Positions 13,601-23,685 of a stretch of 64,000 nt of DNA are shown piece after piece. Positions within the stretch are counted from its first letter, which is position 1; each line of letters begins with the position of its first letter. The notes beneath the pieces are model-generated. The model was given only the letters and a program-made list of their open reading frames with translations. It ran no database searches and was not told the origin of the DNA. The translations under genes were made by a program, and so were the position numbers. Origin of the DNA: Cristatella mucedo (lineage: Eukaryota; Bryozoa; Phylactolaemata; Cristatellidae); NCBI GenBank assembly GCA_009760855.2, contig WPIO01000117.1, positions 1,189,841 through 1,253,840 on the forward strand, read 5' to 3'.

Positions 13601-14754
13601 GCAAAAGTAACGTGAACGTGGCCAAAATGGTGTCACGGCTCGAACGGCGAAGTGTGAATTTCACGGCATTTGTCTCGACTTCAAAGAAAGGAAAAACGAA
13701 CGCGTTTCCGGCCTCGGCTGTTCCACTCTACCTCCGTTGGTGCACTTGACCTCGGTCGCTGTCCCAGCTGACCAGCAGGAGGCAGTCAAAGAAAGGCCTC
13801 TACACTCGCAAGTCCCGATCTCGTTGCTGGCTCGGCAGCCTCTGTTTCCTCTGCTGGACAGCATATCAATGAACGCGAAAGCGAAAGAGCTGCCCAAGTC
13901 GCGCGGGTCTGCGAAGATGCATGCCTCACTGCCTGGCGCAGTTACAGTTGCTGCATGCTTCATTGAGCTTTTTCAACTATTCCTTGACAGCAGCATGACC
14001 CCAAGCACAAAGTTCGCACCGACGGCAGGGCTTCACTGTGAACGATTCCATTCTAATCGCCACTGGAGGCAGTGCAGGGCAATCGATGTATGTCTGCAAT
14101 GTAATCTGTTGATTGCCAGATGTGAGGTGGGGGGAACTAGTTGGACCAGTGGGACCATCGCAGCAGGGTGAAAGTCTATCGTCTTGATCTAGCAGATGCA
14201 CCTGTAATAAAATATAAGACTCGCTGTCGGGTATGCAGTGAGAGCAATTACGGCGCTCGCTGCAGTTCGCTGCGGCTTCTTCTCCACGTCCGTCGGGGCT
14301 CTGACACTGAACTCGCCATAGCCGGACGCTGTGCCGCGTGGACATTCTAAAAGTCTCAGTGGTAGCATGGGCGCTCGATTCAGGGGCAGAGACGCCGAGT
14401 GGGCCGCTAGCCGGGCAATGATGGCCAATCCAGGTGCAGCGTTCTAGGCGGCGAGGGTTAGGCCAGCTCGACGCAGCTGACTGGCTACCTAGTTATTAAT
14501 ACTATGGCTGCTATCGTCGCAATCCCCACGGAGAGGCAATCGGAGCACAGAGGCTTGCCCTGTCAGTGCAGCTCTCTCCGGGACGTCTCTCCGTCGTCGT
14601 GGCCTCCACTGCAGCGACCGTGACGAGTTGGAAATTCGCCAAGCGAAATCGCTCCACTCAAGGAAAACCCGCGGTATGCACGTTTCGAATGTTTGAAGTG
14701 TTTCATGGCAGTCCTCGTTGATGCACTTACGTGTCTCGTCGGTATGGTTATGTA
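13601..14754. other. unassigned interval
   Basis: A 144-codon frame at 13737-14171 (+) and a 122-codon frame at 13977-14345 (-) overlap in opposite directions. Neither shows a domain I recognise. No repeat family was seen. Confidence 0.4.
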
Positions 14755-14830
14755 TTAATATTAATAATAACACACGTGATAAAGCGTTCCCAGAGTCAAT
14801 CTCTTTCGAGGCGCTTTACATTTGCTACAG
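14755..14830 (-). mobile_element. L2-A LINE 3' tail fragment
   Basis: TATTAATAATAAC, then GATAAAGCGTTCCCAGAG and CGAGGCGCTTTACATTTGCT, the reverse of the hairpin tail with both arms kept. Confidence 0.82.
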
Positions 14831-14879
14831 TTCATCTCATTCTTACAATCGACCCCCCCCCCCGTCAGCTGCCCTTGCC

Positions 14880-15035
14880 GTCGCTGGTTTGGCCCAGTGG
14901 TTAGGGTGCTCGCCCAGCAAGGCCAAGGTGAATGTATTTGATAACCGATATAGTGGGTTCGAGCACCCCCGGCATATGCGAAGCGCCTAAAAAATAGAGA
15001 TTTAAATCTCTGCTATGGCGCTATACAAATGAATT
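14880..15035 (+). mobile_element. SINE-A copy with clear A and B boxes
   Basis: The A box is in TGGCCCAGTGGTTAGGGTGC. The B box is in GTGGGTTCGAGCACC. The tail GAAGCGCC...TGGCGCTATACAAATGAAT resembles the L2-A hairpin tail. The tail runs directly into the L2-B ORF and supplies its first ATG. Confidence 0.9.
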
Positions 15036-15955
15036 ATGCTTGCCTTGCCGATATTCGATCCTGGATGTCGGAAAACTTCCTGAAATTAAATGACGATAAA
15101 ACCGAACTGCTTCTCATAGGACACCCTAAGCGTGTGGCTGGATTAAAAGGCTTTGCTGTTCTAATAGGTGATGCTATTGTGCGACCTTCACCACGTGCTC
15201 GTAATCTAGGTGTCGTGTTCGACAGCTGCCTCAATTTCAAAAGCTTATTTCAGAAGACTGCCTCTACAGCTAGCCATCACATCCGATCCCTATCCAAGAT
15301 TAGAAGCTGTCTCCCACAGTGGCTTGTAAAAAATTTAACTAGCTCTTTAGTTCTGTCTCGGCTTGATTATTGTAATTCCCTTTTGGCTGGGCTACCAAAG
15401 AAAGCTATTATGCCACTACAGCGGACTATGAATATGGCTGCAAGGCTGGTCTTCAAGTCCCAGCGGTTTGAGCACGTGTCACCTTTGCTGAAAGAGCTAG
15501 GATGGTTGCCGGTTGAGCAAAGGATGCAGAGCAAAGTTCTTACGCTGACCCACAAGGCCCGCCACGGCTTGGCTCCTTCGTACCTAGCTGAACTGCTACA
15601 TCAGTTTCAGCCTGTTCGTGCCCTCAGGTCCTGTGTGGACAATAAATTAGCTGTCCCATTCCTCTGCTTAAAGACAGTTGGCGACAGAAGCTTTAGCTCT
15701 GCAGGTCCTAGACTGTGGAACTCGCTTCCACAATTCTTACGCAACGACATCTACTCTCCAACTGCCGACTATGGCACATCTTTTTCAGCGGTCCTGAACT
15801 GCTACTTCTATGCTACTCACTACCTCAACTGCTCTCCTAACTCTGCTATGCTTCCCACTTTCTCTTTGTTGCGTGAGACGAAGTCTGTTGGCTACCGAAT
15901 GCGTACCGAAAGCCGCTTAGGCTGTGAGTGCGCTATACAAAACTCTCCTGCGTAA
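15029..15955 (+). CDS. 5'-truncated LINE ORF2, RT thumb and C-terminus (L2-B)
   Basis: A 308-codon uninterrupted frame with the part of a CR1/L2-type ORF2 downstream of the RT catalytic motif. Blocks in order: WMSENFLKLNDDKTELLLIG (residues about 12-31), RPSPRARNLGVVFDS (about 54), LSRLDYCNSLLAGLP (about 109), MAARLVFKSQRFEHVSPLL (about 131), LGWLPVEQRMQSKVLTLTHK (about 153), then VGDRSFSSAGPRLWNSLPQF (about 217). The endonuclease and RT motifs A-C are absent, so it cannot work as a reverse transcriptase. The first four codons come from the SINE-A tail, so this start is an accident of insertion. It is the most intact LINE frame here, suggesting fairly recent arrival. Expression is unknown. 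Confidence 0.85.
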   Translation: MNYACLADIRSWMSENFLKLNDDKTELLLIGHPKRVAGLKGFAVLIGDAIVRPSPRARNLGVVFDSCLNFKSLFQKTASTASHHIRSLSKIRSCLPQWLVKNLTSSLVLSRLDYCNSLLAGLPKKAIMPLQRTMNMAARLVFKSQRFEHVSPLLKELGWLPVEQRMQSKVLTLTHKARHGLAPSYLAELLHQFQPVRALRSCVDNKLAVPFLCLKTVGDRSFSSAGPRLWNSLPQFLRNDIYSPTADYGTSFSAVLNCYFYATHYLNCSPNSAMLPTFSLLRETKSVGYRMRTESRLGCECAIQNSPA

Positions 15956-16028
15956 CACCCACATGGTCTTTATGACTTTGTGGAGTTACTGACGGAGATA
16001 CATTACATTACATTACATTACATTACAT
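15036..16028 (+). mobile_element. L2-B LINE copy, 5'-truncated
   Basis: Includes the 308-codon frame, a short 3' UTR (GTGGAGTTACTGACGGAGATA) and a terminal array of ACATT units at about 15998-16027. The tail differs from the TTA tail of L2-A, so this is a separate family of the same general group. Related copies lie at 40.0, 60.2 and 61.0 kb. Confidence 0.9.
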
Positions 16029-16079
16029 ATTTCTCTCTTTCTAAGTACATAGAGAAATATTTCAACGGGAACCTCTAGG

Positions 16080-16235
16080 TCTTGGCTCTAGGGTTAAGAT
16101 TCGCGAACTTCAAGACCCAGGTCGTGGGTTCGAATCTTGCAGCGGAAGTTCTCTATGGGCTGCTGAAAGCGAAGTGCTAGCCGCACAGGCTGCTCTACTG
16201 CCGCTATATAAGTGAGGCTGCTGGATTAAACGATT
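16080..16235 (+). mobile_element. SINE-B copy
   Basis: CCAGGTCGTGGGTTCGAATC contains the B box. The A box is degenerate (GGCTCTAGGGTTAAG). The end GCCGCTATATAAGTGAGGCTG matches the family end. Confidence 0.85.
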
Positions 16236-16890
16236 TTTACATTATCGACCGGTCTCAGCTGAGTGATTGGCTGCTTGTCTACTTCGAGAAGCAGTACTGC
16301 TGATATTTTAGAGCGAAGAGCGACCCCCAACTTTGAGCTCTCGTCTCAAGTTGGAATCCAATGTCAGCGTCTAGCGTCCGCGGGTTTTTCCACAGCTCAA
16401 TGACACATTGAGCAACGCCCCTCATCTATCAGCAACTGTTTGGTTGCACGTATTTCAGCAGCTGTTTCGGATATTTAGGCGTACGTGTTTTTCCTTACGG
16501 CCGTGCCTCGGGTATTTTCTAGGCCTCTAGGAGCAATCGATTTGCAATTTGGCGTCCACTAGTCGGTGACAGTCCCCCTGTCAATCATGAAACTAAGGAG
16601 GGGCTGCGGTTCTCTGTCTCTCACCGCGTCTATATCGGGGATCCGCTTCTAATACTCAGTAAGGTAGTACCGCGAAGTGTTGAGGTTCGAACCTTTGGTG
16701 TCAAGCATTTTCGCTGGCCAATTGGCAGCAGCAGCAGCAGTCGGGATGACCCTGGGCTCCCCCCCCTTTCGGTGCGGCCTTTACCGACCGCGCTGTCGCG
16801 GTGTGAAGCGTAGAGCACCGAGATCGAGGCTCCGCTGCAACTGGCCGCTACGGGCCGCCAAAACAAACCATATCAAGAATAATAGGAATA
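16236..16890. other. unassigned interval
   Basis: Contains a short AGCAGCAGCAGCAG run near 16723. No gene recognised; the 78-codon frames on the two strands overlap each other. Confidence 0.4.
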
Positions 16891-16892
16891 AT

Positions 16893-17140
16893 AATAGGAA
16901 TATATCTATATAGCGCCCTCGGAGAGCTTCAATTTCTCTCTAGGCACTCTACGTACGCTATAACGGAAGCATGGTAAAGTGGTTAGTGGTAGCGAGCAAA
17001 GCGTCAGCAAGCGTAAATACGGTTAGAGGTCACGTGCACAACGTCGACGCGCAAATGTGGCTGGTGGTAATGTGCGCAGTGTCAGCGCGCATAAGCAAAC
17101 AAAGGACAGACCACAAGTACCCTGCAAGTGCCGTGAGAAA
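16893..17140 (-). mobile_element. L2-A LINE 3' end, diverged
   Basis: AATAATAGGAATATATC, GCGCCCTCGGAGAGCTTC, CTCTCTAGGCACTC, then GGTTAGTGGTAGCGAGC, GGTTAGAGGTCACGTGC and GTCAGCGCGCATAAGC, which follow the order seen in the 26-kb copy. Confidence 0.8.
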
Positions 17141-17221
17141 CAAAGCTCCAGGAGGACAGGCTGCGTCGAAAGAGCAACGAAATAATAGCGAGAGGAAAAC
17201 CGCGATGCTGCCGCCTTCGTC

Positions 17222-17345
17222 TCGCTATTATTACTATTACTAGACTCATCATCTCGCTATTATTATTGTCATCATTATCACCGTTATCATTATTATTATC
17301 ATTATCGTTATTATTATCATCATCATTGCCATTATACTATTTATA
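17222..17345. repeat. (TTA/TCA)n-type simple repeat
   Basis: Irregular mix of TTATTA and TCATCA units over about 120 bp. Confidence 0.9.
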
Positions 17346-18235
17346 CTAGGTAACGAGGTGACAAAGCGACGCGAGAACTTTGCTCTGGCCTTGAACTTGC
17401 TAGAGCTTTACTTCTGGGCTTCGCCCTTCGCTCATGAGCCGGTGCTCGTGAGCCGTCGTTGTCGACTGCTCGCTTATAGCTGGAAAGTTTGCTGGAAGTA
17501 CGCTTGACTGCTGCCCGCGCTGAGCAACTCAAGCCGGCTACAGGCGACTACACAGCGAGCCGGTTCAGCCAGCGGCTTTAGCTTTTGAGGTAGCGTTTAA
17601 GGCCAAGGCCCCGGCTGCCGATCACGACCGCAGCAGCTGGGCATTGCAGGAGCAACAGTGCAAGGGGCTTCTGCAAAGGGAATCCGCACTGATCCAAGCC
17701 GCACCGAATTCCTCCCAGGCGGGGGGGGGGAGGCTGTCGGACTGTGGGAGGCGGCCGGCCGCGTCGGTGCCGCGTCCGACACGGCAGCAGGCTGCCAGGG
17801 CTGCCAAAAACCAAACGTGTCATCGGACGGGTGCCGAACGGGAGAAGGTGACCCTCGCCGCCTCCTGAGGTGTCGTTGGCTGGCGTAGCGCTGTTTAATC
17901 ACGCCGCCTCAGCAAACTTAGAAAGCCATTGGCAACGTCTGCTGGCTGCGTCTTCCCCGGTGGCGGTAGCGGTGGCGGCGGTGGAGGAGGGGAGGGGCGT
18001 GCACGACTCCCGTGTGGATGCTTGGTTCTTTTCTGGTCAGTGCGGAGCAATTACGAGCGACGGGGAGAGAAGGTAGCGGCGACGGCGGCAGCAGACGAGA
18101 CAGCTTTTTGGCAACCCTTGCAGCAGCCCTACGTAGCAGTCTGCTTAGAACTTAATGGGCTCGGAACTGCATTGAGCTACCCTAGCGTTGGCACGCGGCG
18201 CGTGGCGCGCGGACCGAGATCGCCGCCCTTTGACT
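17346..18235. other. GC-rich unassigned interval
   Basis: CG-rich in 17580-18220, with overlapping frames of 60-100 codons on both strands. GGCGGTAGCGGTGGCGGCGG occurs near 17961. No coding signal I trust; it could be a promoter or CpG-rich 5' region. Confidence 0.4.
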
Positions 18236-18242
18236 AGAAGTG

Positions 18243-18968
18243 CAATTAATCCGTTCGGGATCCTGAAAAAACAGTGCGATTTTGTGTCACATGGTTTTTA
18301 ATTAAAAAATGTACATATAAATCACGAATACTATTTTAAAAACAATACAGTTAAATGTCTTTAAATAAACTGGTTTTATAAATCCTAATGTTCAGGAGTA
18401 ACTTGGAGATCAGGCGACTTGAAGATGCTAATACAGTTAGAAGAGAAAGGCTGAAATGAATGTCTGAATCTTATTCGCCGATTTTTGTCCTTTCCGCCGG
18501 GCTTTCCTCGCTTTCAGTTCTATTGGCCGGGCCTTTACGTGGGCGCACCGATTATTATCAACTATGCGATGAACTCTCAAACGACGATATTGCCTAAATA
18601 GAGTACAGTACGTGCTTGGCTGTTCCTGTGGTAGTCGGATTTAACACCGGAGTCTGGCGATCTTGTGCTTCCAAGTACCACGATGGCTCGCTCGAGTCTG
18701 TTTAGGAGCGAACTTACAGGCCAGCGCTCGGCGTCCCACCCGGGTCGTAGGGTAGTGTCTTGCAACGAAACGTCATTCGCTGCCCTACCCTTATTGGCCT
18801 GAGTAACCAGACGCAGCGTGACGTTCGCTGCCGCAACTAGCAGTGGAGTATCTGAAGCTGGCTCGTAACCCGAATTTGAGCTCGAACTCAAAGAAAAAAT
18901 CGGCTGAGAGATGGCTCGTATCTTGAAATACTCGTATGTCGAGACACTCGTAAGCCGAGGTACCACTA
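18243..18968. mobile_element. possible pogo/Tigger-like DNA transposon remnant
   Basis: Reading inward from the right end on the minus strand: TATAGTGGTACCTCGGCTTA, then CGAGTGTCTCGACATACGAG and repeated TACGAG words. This layout is typical of terminal inverted repeats of pogo/Tigger-group Tc1/mariner elements, with TA at the target. At 18243 the words TTAATCCGTTCGGGATCC resemble the inner part of such a repeat, but the outer left end is not visible. No transposase is present. The 300 bp after 18240 are AT-rich. Confidence 0.45.
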
Positions 18969-18982
18969 TACACACACACACA

Positions 18983-19023
<41 letters not shown>

Positions 19024-19105
19024 GCACGCACGCACGCACGCACACGCACGCACACGCGCACGCACGCGCACGCACACGCACACACACACACACACACACA
19101 CATAT
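18969..19105. repeat. (CA)n microsatellite with CGCA variants
   Basis: About 135 bp of CA, with a central block of ACGC and CGCA units (19020-19080). Frames rich in Cys/Val or His/Thr here are artefacts. Confidence 0.96.
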
Positions 19106-19107
19106 TA

Positions 19108-19161
19108 GTCCTCACATCACTCGTGGACTCTGCTACCAGAGTCCAGGAGTGACGTGAGGAC
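19108..19161. repeat. 54-bp hairpin, 25-bp arms
   Basis: The left arm starts GTCCTCACATCACTC and the right arm ends GAGTGACGTGAGGAC. There are 25 pairs with two mismatches around a four-base loop, CTAC. It starts two bases after the CA array ends. Confidence 0.92.
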
Positions 19162-19800
19162 ATTTAAATTATTAGACCACGGTAGTGGCTGGCTGTCGGT
19201 GTGCAGCTGTGTTTCTCGGAATCCTTTAATGGTCCGTCGTCTTGTTTCAAATCTGTACTTTGGAAATGTTTAACCGCTACGATCGGCTGTACCGTTCCCG
19301 ACGTCAAAGCATTTTCGCCGTTCAAAATTTCGGCTGAAGGTAGATTGTGTCCGCTTCCATCCTGCAAAACAGATCCCTTATATTTCGAGGTAATCAGTTG
19401 ACATGACGCTCACCGCTTTGGCATCCGTTCGATTCGCGAATACCCGCATCTGTCTGGCATCCATCCTGCTGCGAGGTCAGCGTTTCGTGGTATCGCACGA
19501 CCATCCCACAGGATACCGCTCTAGGTAAGCTGTTGTCTCGAGCCGCACCGGTCAATCCTCAGCTCAGCCCAGCTCAGCCCAGCCCACAGCCACATCAGTC
19601 AAGCCACGTCAGCCGGTCAGAGCTCGGCACCTTGCCAAGAATTATGAGCCGCTAAGAGCTCGCCGGGTTAGACCGACGTGGAAGGAAAAAGAACAAGGCT
19701 GGGGGCATAGGTAGTTTGAGATCGGATGGGTGGCCAAATAGGTGAGGAGAGGGGCAGAGAGGCATCTCTTGATGAATATTTCGAGAGATAGATAGACAGA
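19162..19800. other. unassigned interval
   Basis: No gene recognised. Short CAGCTCAGCC repeats at about 19560-19585. Confidence 0.4.
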
Positions 19801-19821
19801 TGAATATATGGACGAATAGAT

Positions 19822-19827
<6 letters not shown>

Positions 19828-19900
<73 letters not shown>
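19828..19900. repeat. (GA)n microsatellite
   Basis: About 70 bp of uninterrupted GA. Ser/Leu frames of 114-118 codons on the minus strand cross it and are not proteins. Confidence 0.96.
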
Positions 19901-19902
<2 letters not shown>

Positions 19903-22105
19903 CGTGTGGAAAGCGACGACTACGACTCGAGCCACAAGTATGATACTGCGCTGCGTCCCTAGCTTTTCCTGCCCGCCCAAATCCAAATGGCTGGCTCCAT
20001 CTTTCCATCGAGTCCGAATGGCCAGCCGACGTGTGGCTGCGACTTGTGGTTCAAAAATATGGAGGGCAATGCCAACCGCGAGTGAAAGCTAACCTCGCGA
20101 CCGTGAAGAGCTCGCGACAGGAGGCGGTCTGACTCTCGAAATCCTGTCTGCCGGCGACGTCCGACGCTCGACGTGAGCGTGGCTCCGAGCGGACTTGAAT
20201 CGGCTCTCTAGCTGCTCTGCTGTCCTCCTCACGCACAGCGGCTCGACTGTTGCCAGTCCGATCGGTCGTTTCGCCGCACCAGGTTTCGCTCGCTCGTCTT
20301 CTCTTTTCAGCCGCTGCCCGTCAGCGGACCAGCAAGCCGGCTCCAGTTCACGCCGGGGCCGAGCAAAAGAGTCGGCGGCTCAAAGAATAGTAATAGCAAG
20401 TGATATCACTACTGCTAGCAACGATGACAGCAACAGCAGCTCAATAGTTTCGCTCCCAGAGTGACCGAATCTCTAAATCCAACTGCTCGACACGCTGGAA
20501 GCGTGGAAGCGAATCGATCGGTTGCAGAGAGAGGGATCGATCTAGCGATCTAGCGATCTATTGATCTATCTAGCGAGTGCAGTGTCGGCGGCGCAGCAGC
20601 CGCTCGATTCGACGTTCGATGCTGCGACTCGCCAAGCGAAGCGTCTTTACGACCGAGTCGCGATTTTTCAGCGCGCCAGTGCAAGATCTGTGTTCTCCCG
20701 AAAGCTTTCCGAGCTGCCAATGCAGGAAGGCGCAATCGCAGGCGCTCTCGATCTCAAGGTCATCGCCTCGTCTCGGCGTCAGTCGTCGTCAGAGTGACGG
20801 ATGCAATGGGCCAACTATCTATCTATCTATCATTCGACTGACGGATGCGATGAGTGCAGATTTGCAGGCTCTTGCCAGAGCGTCTGTCCCGGAGTCGGGT
20901 CCATTCGTTCAGCAGTCTTAATCTCGCGGACTGACTCCTAAGTCGCCGATCTGGTGTCAGAAGAGAGTCTCACCGCAGGTGTGGCTGCTGCAGGGCGTCG
21001 GCTCTGCGCTGCCAATCTGAACTGGGGCAGGACACGCGGCGACTCCTCCCAGAAGAGGTTGAATTGATGCACGCTTTCATTCTTCACATTAAGGATTGTC
21101 CTCGTTCAGTTTCGGACCCAAGGGCCCTGCTAATCAAACTCGCGATGAGAGGCCAGAGGCCGAGGTCGCCGTTTGCTGCCAGCAGCACAGTCGACGGTCA
21201 GAGTGCACAAGAGGGCTGTACAGATTAATTAATCTGGGAGCTTTACGACACAGACTGCCTATTCATAAACATTCTTATGTGTGCTTTCTCGGCAATAAGT
21301 CGTTTGCTGCTTCCGCGTTGACAGAAATTTCAATTTTTGCATTATCCGTGGCCTGCATAGGCTGGGCTGCACCGAAACGACAAACGAATAACGAAACGAC
21401 GAATATAATTCATGTGAATTCAGTTCCTTTTTCTTCTTATTTATCTATTATTTTTCATCTATTTTATTTATTTTTATTATTTATTTATCTTCATATTTAC
21501 TTATTTATTTCCTATTCCTTCCTCAAACATTGCATTGTCCCAAATTTGAGTTCTTAGAGCCACAGTTAAGGCGCGATAGCTTAGAATTAACCACTGGTTG
21601 TTGCGAGTGAGAAAGAGAGAGAGAGAGAGAGAGTGTTTGTGCGTGCGTGTGTGTGTGTGTGTGTGCGTGCGTGTGTGAGTCACTAGCGTATGCATGGCTC
21701 ATGCCGTGCGTGCGATGTCATGAGTGGAACACTAATGGCAGCCAACGGTTTTAGATTGCATGGCATGGAGTTGGACGTAGCCTACGGCATCTAAGAAGCC
21801 AAGCCACCGTCGGCTCTTTGCTACTCTGTTCAGTCAAGGATGCACCGATCGGAGCCGAGCGGAGCCTATCAAACCCTTGTGTCGCGTTTGTGTACGTATG
21901 AGCTGCAGCGAAAGCCAGGAATACCATCCGGATAGCACCGTCGTTTATTCCAAACCGCAGGAAGCCAAGCGGGAGCTAGCGGCCATGTTGGCAGACCCTA
22001 GCCGTTGATAACGTAAGAGCTAATCAATTGGCTAGCCGTTCTACTGCAGAGGTCTCCGCCGGAAAAGAAGAAGGTACCGTCCGTAGATTTTACGGACCCA
22101 TCACC
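19901..22105. other. 2.2-kb unassigned interval with small simple repeats
   Basis: GATCTAGC repeats at 20536-20575, a TTTATTTATC-rich patch at 21420-21510, GA at 21614-21634 and GT at 21646-21676. Frames up to 153 codons (21096-21557, +) include a hydrophobic end coded by the TTTAT-rich patch, so I do not call a gene. Confidence 0.4.
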
Positions 22106-22107
22106 TC

Positions 22108-22262
22108 GCTCCCTACCTATTAGCCAAGGGTAAAGTTTCTTGCACTTCATGACGCAGGTCGTGGGTTCGAATCCCGAAGCACGACATTCTGTATTGCCCA
22201 CTGCAAGCGGATCAATAACCACTTCATTTATGATGCTGCTAAATCAGCTAGTCTTTACTTCC
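22108..22262 (+). mobile_element. SINE-B copy
   Basis: GCAGGTCGTGGGTTCGAATC, TTGCCCACTGCAAGCGG and the family end TGCTAAATCAGCTAG. The middle of the body differs from the consensus, with ATCAATAACCACTTC in place of the usual GTGATAGCCG stretch. Confidence 0.85.
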
Positions 22263-22494
22263 TCTGTCTTTACTCTCTCTTCCCGTGAGAGGGCATATGA
22301 ACAGCTGTGTCAATGCACGCCAGTCTTTTAGGTAGCCAGCTGGTTGGCCTGCAATGCCTTACATCGATGCTCGCCTCCTCGAAGGCATCATGAACTGGGC
22401 TAGGCTGCTGTGGCACAGGCCGAGACAGGGACAGATCTCTAAGCAGGAGCGTCCGAGTCTGAGATGCTGAAACATTGGAGCCTTTCTCTCTCAC

Positions 22495-22556
<62 letters not shown>
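22495..22556. repeat. (CT)n microsatellite
   Basis: About 60 bp of CT. A 203-codon frame at 22464-23075 (+) begins in it. The rest of that frame has no recognised domain. Confidence 0.95.
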
Positions 22557-22557
<1 letters not shown>

Positions 22558-22559
22558 TT

Positions 22560-23588
22560 TTCCTCACTCGGAAAACTGCTGGGCAAAACTTAAATACCAC
22601 CACGTCTTCTTTTTTCGTGAAAATGACGGCCGCCTCCGAGTTTCTCTCTCCTGCTTGCCGTGCCCGAGTAGTAGTAAGTAGTAGTTACCGAAACGTAAAC
22701 GGCTCTCGAATGCACCTAATTGAGATGATGTCATCTCATTGGGACGATCCTCGGCGCGCCATGCACGCTAGGCTCGACAGCACTCAATCCACTGGAGCTG
22801 CCGATTCGGGCTCCTTCGGCCGATTGACAGATTGTGGCGTTCGGTCGAGTGTCGCACTCCACGAGTCGTGCAAGCCGTCAGACTCCGTTCATTCAGACGA
22901 AAGCAAAACTGTCCTGCTCGTGGTGTGCCGCGAGCTTTTGCCTCGGTCACCTCGGCGAAGCTTTGTTAATGCAACTGCAAAATGGTTCCGTCGGGCGCCG
23001 TCGTCTCTGGGGGCGACGTACCCTGCCTGCGATGCTACATTTTTTATAGCCGGGACTTGTGCTGTTAGTCTTTGAAAAGTAGAAACTATGCACTTGGCTG
23101 CAGCAGTTCACAAAACGGCTGTACATTACAAATGGCAGGAATCCTCGCATGAGCTAGTGGCCAATGCTGACTAACCCTAGGCCAGAAAATATGCAAGTGG
23201 ATGAATGGGCTCGCTGTTCAGGCCACAGGCAGAGTCTTCGCAGCAAGAATAAGGTGCCGCAGTGTCTGAAGAACCATACATACATAGAAACTGTTGACTG
23301 ACCCCATTTACCGTCTTTTCTCCCTTCATGCTCGGCTGCGATATAATGCTCAGCATGCTTGGCTGCTGCTGCTGATGACGTGGCTGCTTCCTAGGGATCC
23401 TCCCCGCATGGACGACAGACCCTTTCGGCGTCAGTTCCATGTAATCTCATCGACGACAGTCTCGCCAGCCTCAAATGAGATTGGCTGAAAAATATTACAG
23501 CGCCGCCGTATTTTTTCGCCAGCTCAACAGCTTTCGAGGCCTATTGAAGACGCCGTCCTATGAAGTGACATCGTGCTATCGTATTGAC
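22560..23588. other. unassigned interval
   Basis: The 203-codon frame noted for the CT array extends to 23075 after the repeat. I recognise no motif and its composition suits non-coding GC-balanced DNA. No repeat family seen. Confidence 0.35.
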
Positions 23589-23589
23589 A

Positions 23590-23685
23590 TGCTTCCGTAA
23601 CAGAATATGTAAAGTGCTTAAAGAGAGATCTATTTCTCGGAGGGCATTACACGTGTGTCTCGTTATTGTTATTATTATGATTGGC
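23590..23685 (+). mobile_element. L2-A LINE 3' tail, diverged
   Basis: ATGTAAAGTGCTTAAAGAG, TTCTCGGAGGGCATTAC and TTATTGTTATTATTAT in family order. Confidence 0.7.
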
